64,000 nucleotides of DNA from Taxillus chinensis (lineage: Eukaryota; Streptophyta; Magnoliopsida; Santalales; Loranthaceae). The stretch lies in the NCBI GenBank assembly GCA_023512835.1, contig CM042090.1, positions 49,059,321 to 49,123,320 of the forward strand. The letters are read 5' to 3'. Of the stretch, positions 33,849-46,895 are shown one piece after another. Position numbers and translations under genes: made by a program. The notes under the pieces were generated by a model that saw only the letters and a program-made list of their open reading frames with translations, searched no databases and was not told where the DNA came from. Numbering within the stretch: the first letter of the stretch is position 1; each line of letters starts with the position of its first letter.

Positions 33849-33850
33849 AG

Positions 33851-33862
33851 TGGTATCAGAGC
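33851..33862 (+). other. Element C primer-binding site (tRNA-iMet)
   Basis: TGGTATCAGAGC lies two bases after the 5' LTR, a perfect iMet primer site. Confidence 0.93.
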
Positions 33863-33909
33863 AAGTTCTATTTTGTTCTAAGTAGAGATCCACTCTTTCA
33901 ATCTCAGAA

Positions 33910-36214
33910 ATGGCCGAAGAGACAGTATGCTTTGTTCAACACTCGCCTTAACTCCAGAGGTGCACAGGAGCCCATCCTGAATCGAAGCAGCAGTGAAAAT
34001 GTCGACCCACCTCAACTTGCTGCTGCCGCCGCTTCTCAACCACGGAGTTCTGGCTTTACTTTAACGAAACCACCCAAATTCACACCTGAGCTTTTCTCCC
34101 AGTGGAAAGCTCGCATGAAGATGTTTATGGTCTGCCATGATCATCTTATGTGGCCATGTTTTCATCAGGAGATTCCAATTCCGATGACTATCGGAGAACA
34201 TGGAGTTAGGAGGCCAAAGACAGATGCTGAACTTACCAACGATGAAAGAGCCTGGCAGTGTGCTAGTGAAAAGGCTCTGGCTTATGTTACATCGTCCTTG
34301 GATTCCGAGGCTTTCACAGACGTCCAGGGCTACACGACAGCAAAAGCTGTTTGGGACAAACTGACAATCCTTTATAAGGGGAGTCAGTCCCAAATGCAGA
34401 ATGTGATCTGCACTCTCAGACAGAACTTTGAGAGTTTTAATCATAAACCGGGCGAATCACTCGAAAGCATCTATTGGAGATTCGGCAAGCTCATTCTTGA
34501 GCTGAAGACTGTCAATGAGCACTATTCTCAATCCCAGATCAATGACAAGTTCTTTCGCTCCTTGCCGAATCGCTACTACTCCAAACAAGTCCAGATGCAA
34601 TCAGACAAAAAGCGCGATATGTTCCCCTTGAAGAAGCGTATGGAGAGCTGCGGAGTCATGAAGTCGAGGTTTAAGTACTGCGACGGGGATGAGAAAATAG
34701 CTCGGAAAGAAAAGGGGGTAGCTCTCAAAGCTACAGAATGTTTAAACATACTGAGGAATGATGATACGGACGTATCCGAGAATTCTGATTCTGACGAGGA
34801 GGAGGAGATAGCCCTTCTTGTCAAATCCTTTGAGCGATTCCTACGGAAAAGTAAAAAAGGGTTCAGAAGACGCTCATCATCATCGTTCTAAAGGAAGGAG
34901 CGACCGGAGTCCAGTTCCCAGGAATGCTTCAACTGTGGGAAAACCGGTCACTGGGCCAAGGAATGCAGGTCCAAATCAAAAGTGGCCGAGAAAAGTGACA
35001 AGGTAACTCCTCGCCGCTCCACCTCAGACAACAACAAGAGCAAGAGGAAGGCGCTCGTGACAAAATACATGAGTGGCTCGGAAGAAGAGGAGGAATCCTC
35101 GGATGATGAGCCGATCACTAAGCCGAACGTCTGCCTCATGGCAAATACTGAGGTACCTTCTATCTCTGAGCTCCTGAGTAAATTAGAATCTCTTATTACT
35201 GCATGTGACCATGAAAAGAATGAGAGACTAATAATTACTCAAATGTACAAAGATATGGAAAGTCAGAATAAACGTCTTGAACTTACTATTAATAGACTCG
35301 AAAAGGACATACTGACTTCAGAGGAAAAGAAGCTTGGTATCACGATCTAAGAGCTGAAAATCATTTGTTAAATACCAATCTCTCAGGCCTAAAAGTCATA
35401 GTAAAAAGACTCGAAAATGAACTGGAACAGGAAAAGGAAATAAATCGTAAGTGGCTAAAATCCGGGGAAATAGCCTCTACCTTTAGGACTGATCCTGACG
35501 ACATCCGAGTCAAACATGGCCTAGGTTCCGAACCATCAACTTCCATAGCTCAAGCTACTGAGTGTCCTTCGGATTTCACTCCTAAACTAACCAACTTATA
35601 TCCTGTTAGTACATCTAAACCGTTGGATGGTTTCATTTCAGGTGGCACCATAGTTTATGACTGTGGAGTGGAGGCTGTTACTGCACTTCCCGAACCAGTA
35701 GCACCCGTAACTAAAGATGAAGGGAAGGCTGCTGCAGTTAAAGCCAAAACTGTAGCACCCAAAAAGAAAGACAAGGCTAAGGCTGACGCATTTAGGGCCA
35801 AGAGTGCATCACCCAAATGCAATGGATTAGGCCACAGGGAATAGAGTAGAAAGTCTATAAAATCTAAGAGACCTGTATCCCCTGTTTGTACTTCACATTA
35901 TAGTGTCTGTTCCATCTGTAGGGAAATGGGTCATTATCACTATGAATGTTGGAGTCTATCTGATAGCTGGCTTTGTAATCAATTTCAATCCAATAAAGAT
36001 CAGTTTTATAAAAGGGGTTCTTCGAGCAAAACAAAATCTAAATCTAAAAGGAGTGTCTCTCCAAAGAAAACCCAAATAAAAGAAGCGTTTGAAACTAACA
36101 AGTTAATGTCAACTTGGAAAGCTAAGAGTCCTGGCAAAATCAAATCCGTAAATGTTGACAATACTATCTGCTCTCTCTAACCGCCTGAAACAAGTTTGGG
36201 CACCAAAAGTGTAA
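33910..36214 (+). pseudogene. gag: Element C gag
   Basis: ATG at 33910, followed by a frameshift within about 20 bp. The frame is then open 33932-34891 (gag core LTKPPKFTPELFSQWKARMKMF through the acidic patch to RRRSSSSF-TAA). Zinc knuckle CFNCGKTGHWAKEC is at about 34924-34965, a coiled coil at 35140-35340, a frameshift near 35340, TAG at about 35842, and second knuckle CSICREMGHYHYEC at about 35906-35950. The last codons KQVWAPKV precede TAA 36212-36214. One base is missing just after the TAA relative to A and B, so pol is out of phase with gag here. Confidence 0.88.
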
Positions 36215-39200
36215 ACGTTGTCTTTCAGGAGCATCTCCTGGAATGCATTGCCTGGATCACTTGAAGTTAAAGATCAATAAAAGCAAGTGGATCCTTGATA
36301 GTGGATGCTCCGGACATATGACGGGTGATCAGACTCTGCTTGTAGAAGTTAATGATAAACAAGGTCCATCCGTTTCATATGGCGACAACAGCAAAGGTAA
36401 GATTGTCGGGTATGGCACTTTAACTAACGGCTGTGTATCAATCACTAAAGTTGCACTAGTCGAAGGTTTAAAGCATAATTTGCTAAGTGTCAGTAATTTA
36501 TGTGACAAAGGATTTACTGTTTCCTTTTTGTCCAACACTTGTACGATGAAGAGAAAACTTATCCGGAGATGTTAAGTTATCCGGATCAAGAGATGGGGAC
36601 ATATACTCAGTGGTCTTAAGAAATAATTCTTCTGACCCTGTATGCTTCCTCACGAAAGCATCAGATGAAGATAGTTGGCTATGGCACAAGCGATGTGCAC
36701 ATTTAAACTTTAAGACTTTGTCTAAATTAGCGTCACTTGATCTTGTCACTGGTCTACCCAAACTCAAGTTCTCCAGAGACTCTCTCTGTCGAGAATGCCA
36801 ACTTGGCAAACAGACCAAACACAGCGTTAAGAGCAAATCAGTTAACTCAATAACTGCTCCTCTACAACTTCTTCATATGGACCTCTGTGGTCCTATATCA
36901 GTTCCATCACTAGCTGGTGCGAGATATACCCTTGTGGTTATCGATGATTTCACCAGATACACATGGGTGATGTTCCTGAAATCAAAGGATCAAACTTTTG
37001 AACATCTAGTAGATCTCTTCAACTGGATAAGCAACTCACAAGGACTGAGCATTAAATGCATCAGGAGTGATCATGGTAAAGAATTTGATTTTTCAGAAAT
37101 GAGATCATATTGTTCTGAACAGGGCATACAACATGACTTCTCTGCTCCCAGAACCCCACAACAAAATGGAGTAGCTGAGCGCAAGAATCGTACTTTAGTT
37201 GAAGCTGGTAGATCCATGTTAGCAGGGGCAACGCTTCCTCTCAGTCTATGGGCTGAAGCTGTGTCCACTGTCTGCTATGTTCAGAACAGAACTCTAATAA
37301 ATAAATCTACCATGAAAACACCCTATGAGATGTGGAGAGGACGAAAACCTTCAATTTCACATTTCAGAGCTTTTGGGTGTACTTGCTATATACTGATAAA
37401 TGGCAAAGAGACTCGGAACAAATTTGAACCAAAATCTGATGATAGGATTTTTGTCGGGTACTCACTGTATAGCAAGGCTTATCGGGTCTTCAATAGAAAA
37501 CTTTTTAAAGTTGAAGAATCTATCCATGTGACTTTTAATGAAGCTAATCTTGATTGGTCAAAAGTCAGTTCTTCAAATTCTAATATGCAGGTCATGGACA
37601 ACAACGTCGATTATTCGAAGTTTATGAATGTTCCTGTTACACATCCTGACCAACCACGTGGCATCAGCGAAACACAACGAAATTTTATGGATGATGCTAT
37701 GGATGACTCTGACTCCGGACTACCATTTAGCTCCGGATATATTCCTACGGATACCCAAAATTCCGGAGCACCTTCAAGTCCGTCCGGACTAGTTAACACT
37801 GGAAGAAACAGTGTTGAAGAACCATCTAATTTAACCATACCTCTCAATATGGAAACATCTAGTCCGGACGAGGCTCAACCAGCCGATACAACTGAACCAC
37901 CCAATCTGGAAGAGCTTCAAATTGTTCAAGATCATCCAACACATGCACAGAATTATAGATGGACTCGAAACCATCCCTCAGATCAAGTGATTGGTGATCC
38001 TACTGTTGGTGTAAGAACAAGAGCAGCCACCTCCAACATGAGTCTTTACTCGTGTTTTCTATCTCAAATAGAACCAAAGGTGGTAGATGAAGCTCTTCAA
38101 GATTCGAATTGGATAGAAGCCATGCACGAAGAGCTGAATCAATTTAGGAGAAATAATGTGTGGACCTTAGTACCAAGGCCTAAGTCTCAGCAAGTTATTG
38201 GCGTTAAATGGGTGTTCCGGAACAAGCTTGATACGGATGGAATAGTGATCCGGAACAAAGCCAGACTGGTAGCCAAAGGATATCGTCAAGAAGAAGGAAT
38301 AGATTATGATGAAACCTTTGCTCCGGTAGCAAGACTTGAGGCAATCCGAATGTTTTTGGCGTATGCTTCATATGAAAACTTCATAGTTTATCAAATGGAC
38401 GTCAAGAGCGCATTCCTGAATGGAGACCTTCAAGAGGAGGTGTATGTTGAACAACCTCCCGGCTTCATTGAACCTAAGGCAGGACATCTTGTCTACAAAC
38501 TTTAGAAAGCTCTATATGGTTTGAAGCAAGCTCCAAGAGCCTAGTACGACACACTGTTAGAATTCCTACTTGCTCATAACTTCCAAAAAGGGAAGATAGA
38601 CACCACCCTATTTCTACGAAAAGAGAAAGGACACACTCTGATCGTACAAATATACGTGGATGATATCATTTTCGGATCAACGAATCCGAAGCTTTGTGAA
38701 GAGTTTGCTAAGTTGATGACAGGCAAGTTTGAAATGAGCATGATGGGAGAACTGTCCTACTTCCTTGGAATAGAAGTTAAACAATTAAAGGAAGGAATCT
38801 TCATTAATCAGGCTAAGTACACTCGCGATCTTATTAAGAAGTTTGGTATGGAAGGTTCATCTCCCGTCAAAACTCCCATGCCTGTCAGTGCCAAGTTAGA
38901 TCCGGATGTGGACGGCATATCAGTAAATGTGACTGACTACAGAGGGATGATCGGATCCTTGCTGTATCTTACAGCAAGTCGCCCAGACATTATGTTTGCA
39001 ACTTGCATCTGTGCACGATACCAGGCGAATCCCAAGGAGTCATATATGCTTCATGTAAAACGGATATTAAGGTATCTCAAGGGAACGATGAATTTGGGAC
39101 TCTGGTACCCAAAGGAGTCCAACTTCACCTTATCCGGATACTCTGATGCCGACTTCGCTGGATGCCGCATCGACAGGAAAAGCACAAGCGGTACGTGTTA

Positions 39201-39604
39201 GTTTCTAGGAAATAGATTGATCTCATGGTTCGGTAAGAAGCAGAATTCAGTATCAACCTCTACCGGCGAGGCGGAATATATAGCTTGCCGGAAGTTCTTT
39301 GCACACGGCTCCTTTGGATGCAAAGTCAACTTCCCGACTACGGTTTCAACATGTCATCTATTCCACTTTACTTTGTGACAACACTAGTGCAATTGCCATC
39401 AGCAACAATCCTGTCATGCATCCTAAGACGAAGCACATTGAGGTCAGGTATCACTTCATACGCGATCATGTTCTCAAAAAGCATATTTCAACTGGAACAT
39501 GTTGCTACTAAAGATCAATTAGAGACATACTTACAAAGCCCCTACCTGATGCGAGGTTCTCTGAACTACTCTTCCGATTAGGTATGCTTGACTTCTCTGC
39601 ATAG
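36215..39604 (+). pseudogene. pol: Element C pol: protease, integrase, RT, RNase H
   Basis: Protease DSGCSGHMTGD is near 36297-36330, with a frameshift at about 36545. A long open frame 36610-38505 follows: zinc finger [11 protein letters not shown]...[12 protein letters not shown], integrase core HMDLCGP / [11 protein letters not shown] / [14 protein letters not shown], then RT from [15 protein letters not shown] to [22 protein letters not shown] at 38503 and TAG at about 38543 interrupt RT. YVDDIIFGSTNPK follows near 38650-38690, with TAG at 39198 in RNase H (STSGTC-stop) and frameshifts near 39290-39500. Pol ends MLDFSA-TAG (39602-39604). Catalytic motifs are intact apart from these breaks. 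Confidence 0.92.
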
Positions 39605-41281
39605 CTTCACATTTGCATTACCCAATAGTATATTTACTCTCGAACATGCATTGTACGTTCTTGAAAGTAGTAGAGACTTCTTGACTGTATTCTTGATCAT
39701 ACTTACTTGTTTAACGGCTTCATGCTTCGACATTAATCTCAACCTTATATTGGGAGGATGCTTGTGTTTCCCGACTGAAGTCGTTTAAGCTAACATAATT
39801 ACTTGTTTATATGATTTACCTCTTTTGGGTTCATGATCTTAACTTCCATTAATCACCACGTGACAAAAGCATGTTCATTTAGATTACTCTATTAACATGC
39901 ATAGTTGAAGAAGTGAAATGGGTTAGTTTGGAATGCCTGGTGGATGAATACTCAATCGCGATCTGTCGACTTCGACGTATAGTTTCCTAAAAAGATGAAG
40001 CGGTCTTGAATTCTACAATCCGGAAATGTCAACCGAGAGGATTGCAAAATCTACGGGGGAGAAAATACTTTATATATTATTCGATAATACCCCCCCCCCC
40101 GTATATGTCTCATGACCTCTTTCTTACTGTCTATCGAGGGGGGAGCTTTTCATTGAGAGGATTAAATGATCTACGGGGGAGCAGCAATGAACCCCTAATA
40201 TGTCTCGGATTCTCCTTCCTATAAACTTTTACTTCCGGATCTGACTGGACATGCTATTTTGAATCAGAAAAGTGGCCTGTTTGGATGTATTTTCCTTCTT
40301 CAACCATGCATTTTAATCGGCAAATCATCTGCCTTCTCTTGACATGTGTTCGTTCTATCATTCTTCACTCATGAATCCTAATGTGGCCAAATCATATGCT
40401 CTCTAATTAATCTTAGCTACGCTGTTCAGCAAGATGGTTTCGCTATGTTGACCTATATGAACCTGTGTATTGCTGTCCGACATATGCCCTGATTCAGTAA
40501 TATTGATCATTTTCACATATGCATACGTCTACTACATTCTTAGCCATGCATGAGTTCTGTTTCTTATTAGTTCGGATCATGTTGTTTTTCACTGATTATC
40601 TTCTCTAATCCGTACTAATCCTTGCCTGTTAAGCTTTTGTATTTTCAGTTTATCCTTATTTAGCTACAGGTTCAGATTTTCTTTGCAACCGTATCGATAA
40701 ATCCAGTCCATAGTCTCAGATTTGAAGTGTTGTGGTACTTCTCTTCTCTTCGACTTCTTGACTGCAAAGGAATCTACTCTACTCTCTCACTGAACTCTGT
40801 TTACTATGGACAAGGTCTATTATTCATCCGGATACTCTTCCACGAATATTATTTACTCCGGATGATTGTCGGCTCTTTCCTCCGGACTCCCGACCTTTGT
40901 TCAATTGTGACAATCCATGTATACTCATATGTCGCATGCTTTTGAGGAGGAATAATGATGATTCATTAAATACATATCTCGGGTTGCACACACACTTCTC
41001 TGGATGGCAACCAGTTGTTATTTTTACTTGGTCATGCGGTCTCCACGACATCGTTTCATTCGGAGGCGCATCGATATCTAGACTAATGACATCAGCATGT
41101 CGCGCGGGTCCCTATCTCACTCGCACATTCCTAGGCCCGCTGACATTTGGGGACTCGGTCTTATATGTTCTGATCATTCTGCGAAGCACGAGTATTGCTC
41201 ATTTCAAATCCCTAAACCTCTCGTTGCTCCTTCCACTGTCAAGACCTCACCTTTCATCTTGTCCTTCCCATCTAATCTGCA
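39605..41281 (+). other. Element C spacer between pol and extra ORF
   Basis: 1.68 kb, colinear with A and B. It has G-rich purine runs GGGGGAGAAAA (about 40054), GGGGGGAGC (about 40139) and GGGGGAGCAGC (about 40174), with an intervening CCCCCCCCCC run (40088-40099). No ORF is supported; 41231-41281 just upstream of the ATG resembles a leader. Confidence 0.7.
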
Positions 41282-44040
41282 ATGGCACCCAGAATCTCTC
41301 TTTCCGGCGTTAATCCTGGCCATCTGGTTGATTGGAATGCTGTGTCTAATCCTCCAGATTGGTTTCTCCAGCTTCGCCCTCTCCTTGAAGCCTCGCATAT
41401 ACTCAACCTGATCTCCAATCCCGTCGATCTTCTTATCGACGACGTTCTTGAGTATTACCAACGGATTCGCTGCACCACCGATTCCATAACCTCTTATGTC
41501 CGCGGTGAATCCATCATCATCACTCCGGCTGTTCTCCGGTTGCTCTCCACCTACCTCTTGGTGAACCACGGCGCCCGGATGCCGATCCAATGGCGGCTTC
41601 TATGGGTTGCACGAACAAGGGGAAGGAATACAAGGTGAAATCTTTCCAGGGTCGCTATCGATGTATGGCGACCATTCTAAGTCGATGCCCTGCGCTCGCA
41701 CATCCGCCCTGGACTCGATTCCGTACGACCTTCTCCTGGCCATGTACGGCGTTTTTGAAGGTCTTCCGATGGATTGGGGGATGTTCTTATTTCGTTTGCT
41801 GCAAAATGGTCCCAAAAACCATTCCTTCGGGCGCATCCTCAGCATTGTCTTCCAGCATCTACGTCTGGACCATTTCGCCCAAGTTGGTGCTGTCTCGTTT
41901 CCCTCGGCTTATTACCTCCGTTACCTTACGCCGGACGGGAACATGACCGCTCGCCAACCCACTGTAGCTCTCCGCATTCTCCCTGCCTCGGAAAAACAAG
42001 GCAGCTCTGTTGGTGACCCCTCCGACAGCCAAGCCCACGAGGTCAGTTCAGCACCCCGATCCTCCCGGATTCGGTCTGTTGCTGCACCCTCCCACTCACG
42101 GGCCTCCCAGCCAAGCGTCCATGCCGAACCGTCTGAGGTTGCAGGGCCCTCTCAGCACAGTGCGTCTAAAGCTGTTTCCTCCGCCCCCTCTGCTGCTGAT
42201 GTCCCCACTCCCTCCACATCCGCTATTGCTGCTGCGGTTGATACCGCTGTTGCTGTCGCCACCGCTGATGTCCCGGCTGCTTCTCCGGAAGCCCCTTTGC
42301 CTCCCCTACCTCAACCCCGAGATTACCTTGACCATCTCTCCGCCGACACCTTAACGGACCTTTGGCTCCGTTTCAGCCTAGCCCACACCTCCTCCATTCC
42401 TGACACCGATCTCCGGGTGTTTTACACACGCAATACCCAATCCCCGGAGACCATGATCATCTGGAACTTAGACCACGGCTTTCTTACGCCGGCTGCCATT
42501 CCCGATGTGCCGTTCCCTACACCCTCCGGCCCAGTCCCTGCTGCACGAAGTCCTTCCTCTGCTAAGGCTGGACCCTCTTCTCCTGCTGCCGCGATTCCCG
42601 TGGTTGACTTATCTGGTCAAAGCGGGTCCCTTGCTCCGGATGCCTCCAATGCTCCGGATGCCTCCGATGCTCCGGATGCCTCTGATGCTCCGGATGCTCC
42701 TGCTGCTGCTGATACTCCTGCGGACTCCTCTGCCCAACGCACTCCTGCTCCTGTTCATGCGGGGGAGTCCTCCAAAGCTCCGGAGTTGGTCCTTGGGCGT
42801 GCCTCTTTTGGCACGGTCCACTCCGATGCTGTGCTTTCCGCCCAGCTGGACCGACACGCCCAAGCTCAAAGCGCCCAAATTTCCGCCATCGCTACCAAAG
42901 TTGATGCCCTCGGCACCCAACTCCTCTCCGCTCTCACTGAGTCCTCCACTTCCATGGAGCAGAAAATGGATCTTGTCGCCACATCCGTCCATTCATTGTC
43001 TACCTCCTTCGCGGATCTGGCGCACACGATGGCTCGTCCTCCTGTTGCTTCCCGACGATCTGCCAAACCGGGGGAGAGAGTGTCATCTGATCCGTCTACT
43101 CCTTCTGCCCCACAACCATCTACTCGGACTGAGAAGCGGCCTGCCACTTCGGTGCTTCAGGGAGTTCAAATTCCCAAACGAAGCCGCTTCTCTCAACCAA
43201 GCTCCTCTCTTGCAGCTCCGGCTCCTCCTCCATCCTTCTCATCCATGGTGATACCTTCCTCCCATCATATGCGGAGTTTGACCCTTCGATGCGGATGGAA
43301 GCTTGCGCAAGGCAATGAAATCCTATCTTTGCGTCTTCTCTGAGAGAAGATGTCTTTCCGAAATGTACCCTTTCTCCCGGTCGACATTCGGACTCTCGGT
43401 TCGGAGAAAGGACTCTTTCTACTGAAGACATTGTCAACTTCTCAAGAGCTTCTAAAATAGAGATGAGGCCGTTTCCATCTCTCTACAAAGATGGGCACTT
43501 GTTTGACGTTCTACCGTGTTGGAATGAGGGCTATCTTCCCAGGTGTGGAGCTAATTCAGTCCTTCATCGACGGAAGCTGTGAGGATAGCAAACCATGGAA
43601 AACTCTCTCAACCATCCTCATTCCGTACCGGATTATGTCGCCACACTTCATGATGGCTGTTTTCATGATTCAGTCCAAGCAAATGATTCTCATTGATTCT
43701 CATCAAATTGTGGAGCACTTCGTTAGGAAGAATCAATGGGAACCTCTGTGTCTCAGGCTGACTGAAGCTGTGAAGAAAGCCGGATTATATGAAGAGTTGG
43801 GCATCTCACCTCTGCGTCCGACTGAGAAACTCAAGGCGACATTCCGGGGCAAGAAGCAAGTGCCACAACAACTGGATGGAGATAGGCTGCGGAGCCTTTT
43901 TTCATCACTTCATCAAGTCATTCTTAACTGTGGACAAATATTGGAGCCAACACACCACCTTTACGATGAAGCAGACAATGGAGCTAAGAGAGAAGGCAGC
44001 AACTATGATCTTCAAGTATAGTAAGCCTTATGTACCCTAG
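41282..44040 (+). pseudogene. Element C extra ORF: transposon-type N-domain plus C48/Ulp1-like domain
   Basis: ATG 41282 (MAPRISLSGVNPGHLVDW). A frameshift in 41530-41640 is followed by a long open frame, 41607-43343, covering the rest of the N-domain, the Ala/Ser/Pro region and the heptad stretch. At the codon that is TAG in A and B this copy has TGG (MDWGMF). A frameshift near 43340 leads to 43491-44021 with SPHFMMAVF (His) and LIDSHQ (Asp). A single extra G near 43885 shifts the frame right at the catalytic CGAF Cys (43888-43890), after which IKSFLTVDKYW continues to SKPYVP-TAG. An 18-bp minisatellite encodes repeated APDASD (about 42640-42700). The residue pattern is kept, but the protein is broken in at least three places. 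Confidence 0.75.
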
Positions 44041-44170
44041 TGAAAGACTTGTATTAAGACTGAATTGTATTTAGTTGCTGATTAATGAAATTGGTTGTGT
44101 TGCGTATTCTGTATGTTATTCTTTTGCATTGCTTACCAGATCAGATTACAAAGGGTTTGGGCATATCCAT

Positions 44171-44183
44171 AATTAGGGGAGAT
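44171..44183 (+). other. Element C polypurine tract
   Basis: AATTAGGGGAGAT lies directly before TGTTGG. One G is A compared with the AATTGGGGGAGAT of elements A and B, a change inside the tract. Confidence 0.8.
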
Positions 44184-45459
44184 TGTTGGATCATACCCTG
44201 AATTTGGATAATGCTGATAAAGCCTTATGTAATTTGATCTGAGATCTTTTGTATTTATTTGATCATTACAGAAGATATGTTACTAATCCAGAGATGCACT
44301 CGTGAGAGCAAAGCTAAGGACAGGATACATAATCCTGATCCGGACAAGAGTGAGTGTCGTCAAACACTTGGTAAATAACCAAGTCACAAATACATACGGA
44401 ATAAGGAACATTCGTACGGACTTAAAACTTAAAGGATAAGTACGGAGTAAGGAAACCAGATGCGGAGTAAGGAATCCGGATATCTTACTCGCCCGGAGTA
44501 AAGAACTTACATACGGAGTAAGGAACTTACATATGGAGTAAGGAACTTACATGCGGAGTAAGAAAGCGCTGACACGGAATAAGTCATCAGACTTTTCAAG
44601 ACTCGCCCGAAGTAAGGAACTTACATACGGCGTAAGGAACCTACATACGGAGTAAGGAACTTACATACAGAGTAAGGAACTTACATACGGAGTAAGGAAC
44701 TTACATGCGGAGTGAGGAAGCGCTGACACGGACTAAGGATTCCAGTACTAATTAGATACGGAGTAAGCAACCACTGACACGGAGTAAGGTTCCGAGCTTC
44801 ATTAGCTACGGAGTAAGGAAAATTACACCGGACCAAGAAGATATTGCTTTAACTCAATCGCATTTAAAGTTATCAGCTCGTGGCGTCCCGATGTAAGACG
44901 AATTTATTGAGAACCTGAAGAATCTTACACGTGGATCATCCGGATATATGGACACAACCTTAATTGTAATTGGGAACTCACAAACGCACTTATACTCTTC
45001 GAACCCAAGATCTTGAGCTCCATAAACCGCAGCGATCAAGGCGGAGAGATTATCGAGGGATAGTTAGTGCTGAACGCATTCCGGAACTACAAGTTCCAAG
45101 GTTGTCTCTTAGGAATGTTTTTGTATAAATATTCATACTTGTACATTAAACAAAAAGTGAGCGGTGAAGCGAATGTGCGTTAGTAAAGAAAAGACTAATT
45201 CTGTGTATGCACAAGCGTTTTCATCTTTGGAGATAGAAGTTGGCTAGTGTGTGAGTTCATTTGTAAACGAGTGTAAGAGAGTCTTGCTTCTATTTTGTTG
45301 TATTTATCTTGTGATAATAAAACAAAATACTTCCACTATCCTGGTTATCTTCCTGATGATTCTATCACTTAACTAGATAAGTATTTGTGTCTTGAGAGAA
45401 AGAAAAGAGTTTGAATAAGAGCCTATTCACCCCCCCCTTTAGGCTCCAAGGGACCATCA
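44184..45459 (+). repeat. 3' LTR of element C
   Basis: A 1,276-bp LTR, colinear with 32593-33848. It is 20 bp longer, chiefly through one more 20-bp unit in the array (44503-44716). Confidence 0.93.
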
Positions 45460-46745
45460 CCTCCGATGCTTTGGGTGGCCCCTCTGTTGCTGCCGACCAA
45501 CCCCTCTCTCCAGTGTTGACTCCTCCTGCCAACGCACTCTTGCAGCTCTTCATGCGGGGGAGTCTTCCAAAGCCCCGAAGTTTGGGCTTGGATGCACCTC
45601 TTTTGGCACGGTTCACTCCGATGCTGTGATCTTTGTATAGCTGGAGCGACACGCCCAAGCCCAGAGCGCCCAAATTACTGCCATCGCCGTCAAGGTTGAT
45701 GCTCTCGGCGCCCAACTCCTCTCCGTCCTCACTGACTCTTCCACTTCTATCGAGCAGAAGATGGATCTTGTTGCCTCATCCATGCATTTATTGTCATCCT
45801 CATTCGCGAACTTGGGGCATACGATGGCTCATCCTCCTACTGCTCCTCGCCGATCTGCCAACATGGGGGAGAAAGTATTATCTAATCCTCCTGCATCTAT
45901 ACTGGTTCTGGGAGTACCTATCTCCAAACGCAACCGCTTTTCTCAGCCCAGGTCCTCAAGTGTAGCTCCCCCTTTGACCTCTCCATCTGCGGCTATCACT
46001 TTCCTCCCATCATACGTGGATCGTGATCCACATGATGCAGATGGAAGTGTTTTTAATGAAATGGCTAAGTATGCCGCGTCTACTGCTGAGCGAAGATGTC
46101 TATCCGAGTTGTACCCCTTCTCCCCTGAAGATATTCAGACTCTACGTTCTGAGAAGGGCTTGTTTACCACGGATGATATAAACAACTTCTCTCGGGCAGT
46201 AAAGATGGAGATGAGGTTGTTTTTGTCTCTGTACAAGGACGGACACTTGTCTGACGTCTTGCCATGTTGGTCTGAGGGCTATCTTCCAGAAGTAGCCCAT
46301 ATCCGAACCTTCATTGACGAAACTGCTGAGGACAGCAAGCCATGGAAAAATCTTTCCTCCATCCTCATTCCGTATTGGGTCAAGATGCTGCACTTCATGC
46401 TTATTGTCTTTCTGATTCCGTCAAAGTAGATGCTCCTGATTGACTCTCACCAAGTTGTTGATAACAGAGTTAGAAAAGATCAAATGGAGCCACTGCGTCT
46501 TTGACTGACAAACTCCTTTGGCTCCTACTAAGAAGTTAAAGGCGGCGATCCGGAGCAAGAAGCAAGTGCCTCAACATCCCGATAAAGATAGCTGCGGAGC
46601 CTTTGTTTGTTACTTCATCAAATCTTTCATAAGGGTGGATGAAGACTGGAACAATATCCGCGATTACACTTTGGAGCAGACAATGGAGCTTCGAGAGAAG
46701 GCAGCAAAAATGATCTTCAAGTATAGTAAGCCTTATGTACCTTAA
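45460..46745 (+). pseudogene. Element A extra ORF, 3' part with C48/Ulp1-like domain
   Basis: Continues the ORF cut at 32592; the first five bases are the second CCTCC copy. Decayed Ala/Pro part, then an open stretch 45761-46429: heptads, PISKRNRFSQP, DIQTLRSEKGLFTTDDINNFSRAVKMEMRLF, LHFMLIVF with the His, then TAG 46427-46429 just before LLIDSHQ with the Asp. The last part, 46518-46745, has VPQHPDKDSCGAFVCYF with Gln and Cys (46593-46595) and ends SKPYVP-TAA. Catalytic-type His, Asp, Gln and Cys are all still encoded, although the frame is broken. Confidence 0.8.
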
Positions 46746-46882
46746 TGTAAAATTCATGTATCAAGGCTAAATTGTATTATTGTTCTTGGCTTAATGGAAT
46801 ATGAAAGTTATCATTTATTTCTGTATGTTATCTTTTTGCTTCACTTACAAGATTAGATTACAAAGGGTTTTGGCATATCCAT

Positions 46883-46895
46883 AATTGGGGGAGAT
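46883..46895 (+). other. Element A polypurine tract
   Basis: AATTGGGGGAGAT adjoins the 3' LTR start TGTTGGATC, identical to the tract of element B. Confidence 0.85.

Larger units (their letters stand above)
32593..45459 (+). mobile_element. Element C: near-complete Sirevirus-like copia, 12.9 kb
   Basis: TGTTGGATC...GGGACCATCA with perfect CCTCC duplications (32588-32592, 45460-45464), inserted in the extra ORF of element A. It holds LTR, iMet primer site, gag, pol, spacer, extra ORF, polypurine tract and LTR. About 4 mismatches in the first 90 bp of the LTRs by eye. It is the same subfamily as element B (same LTR ends). Confidence 0.95.
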
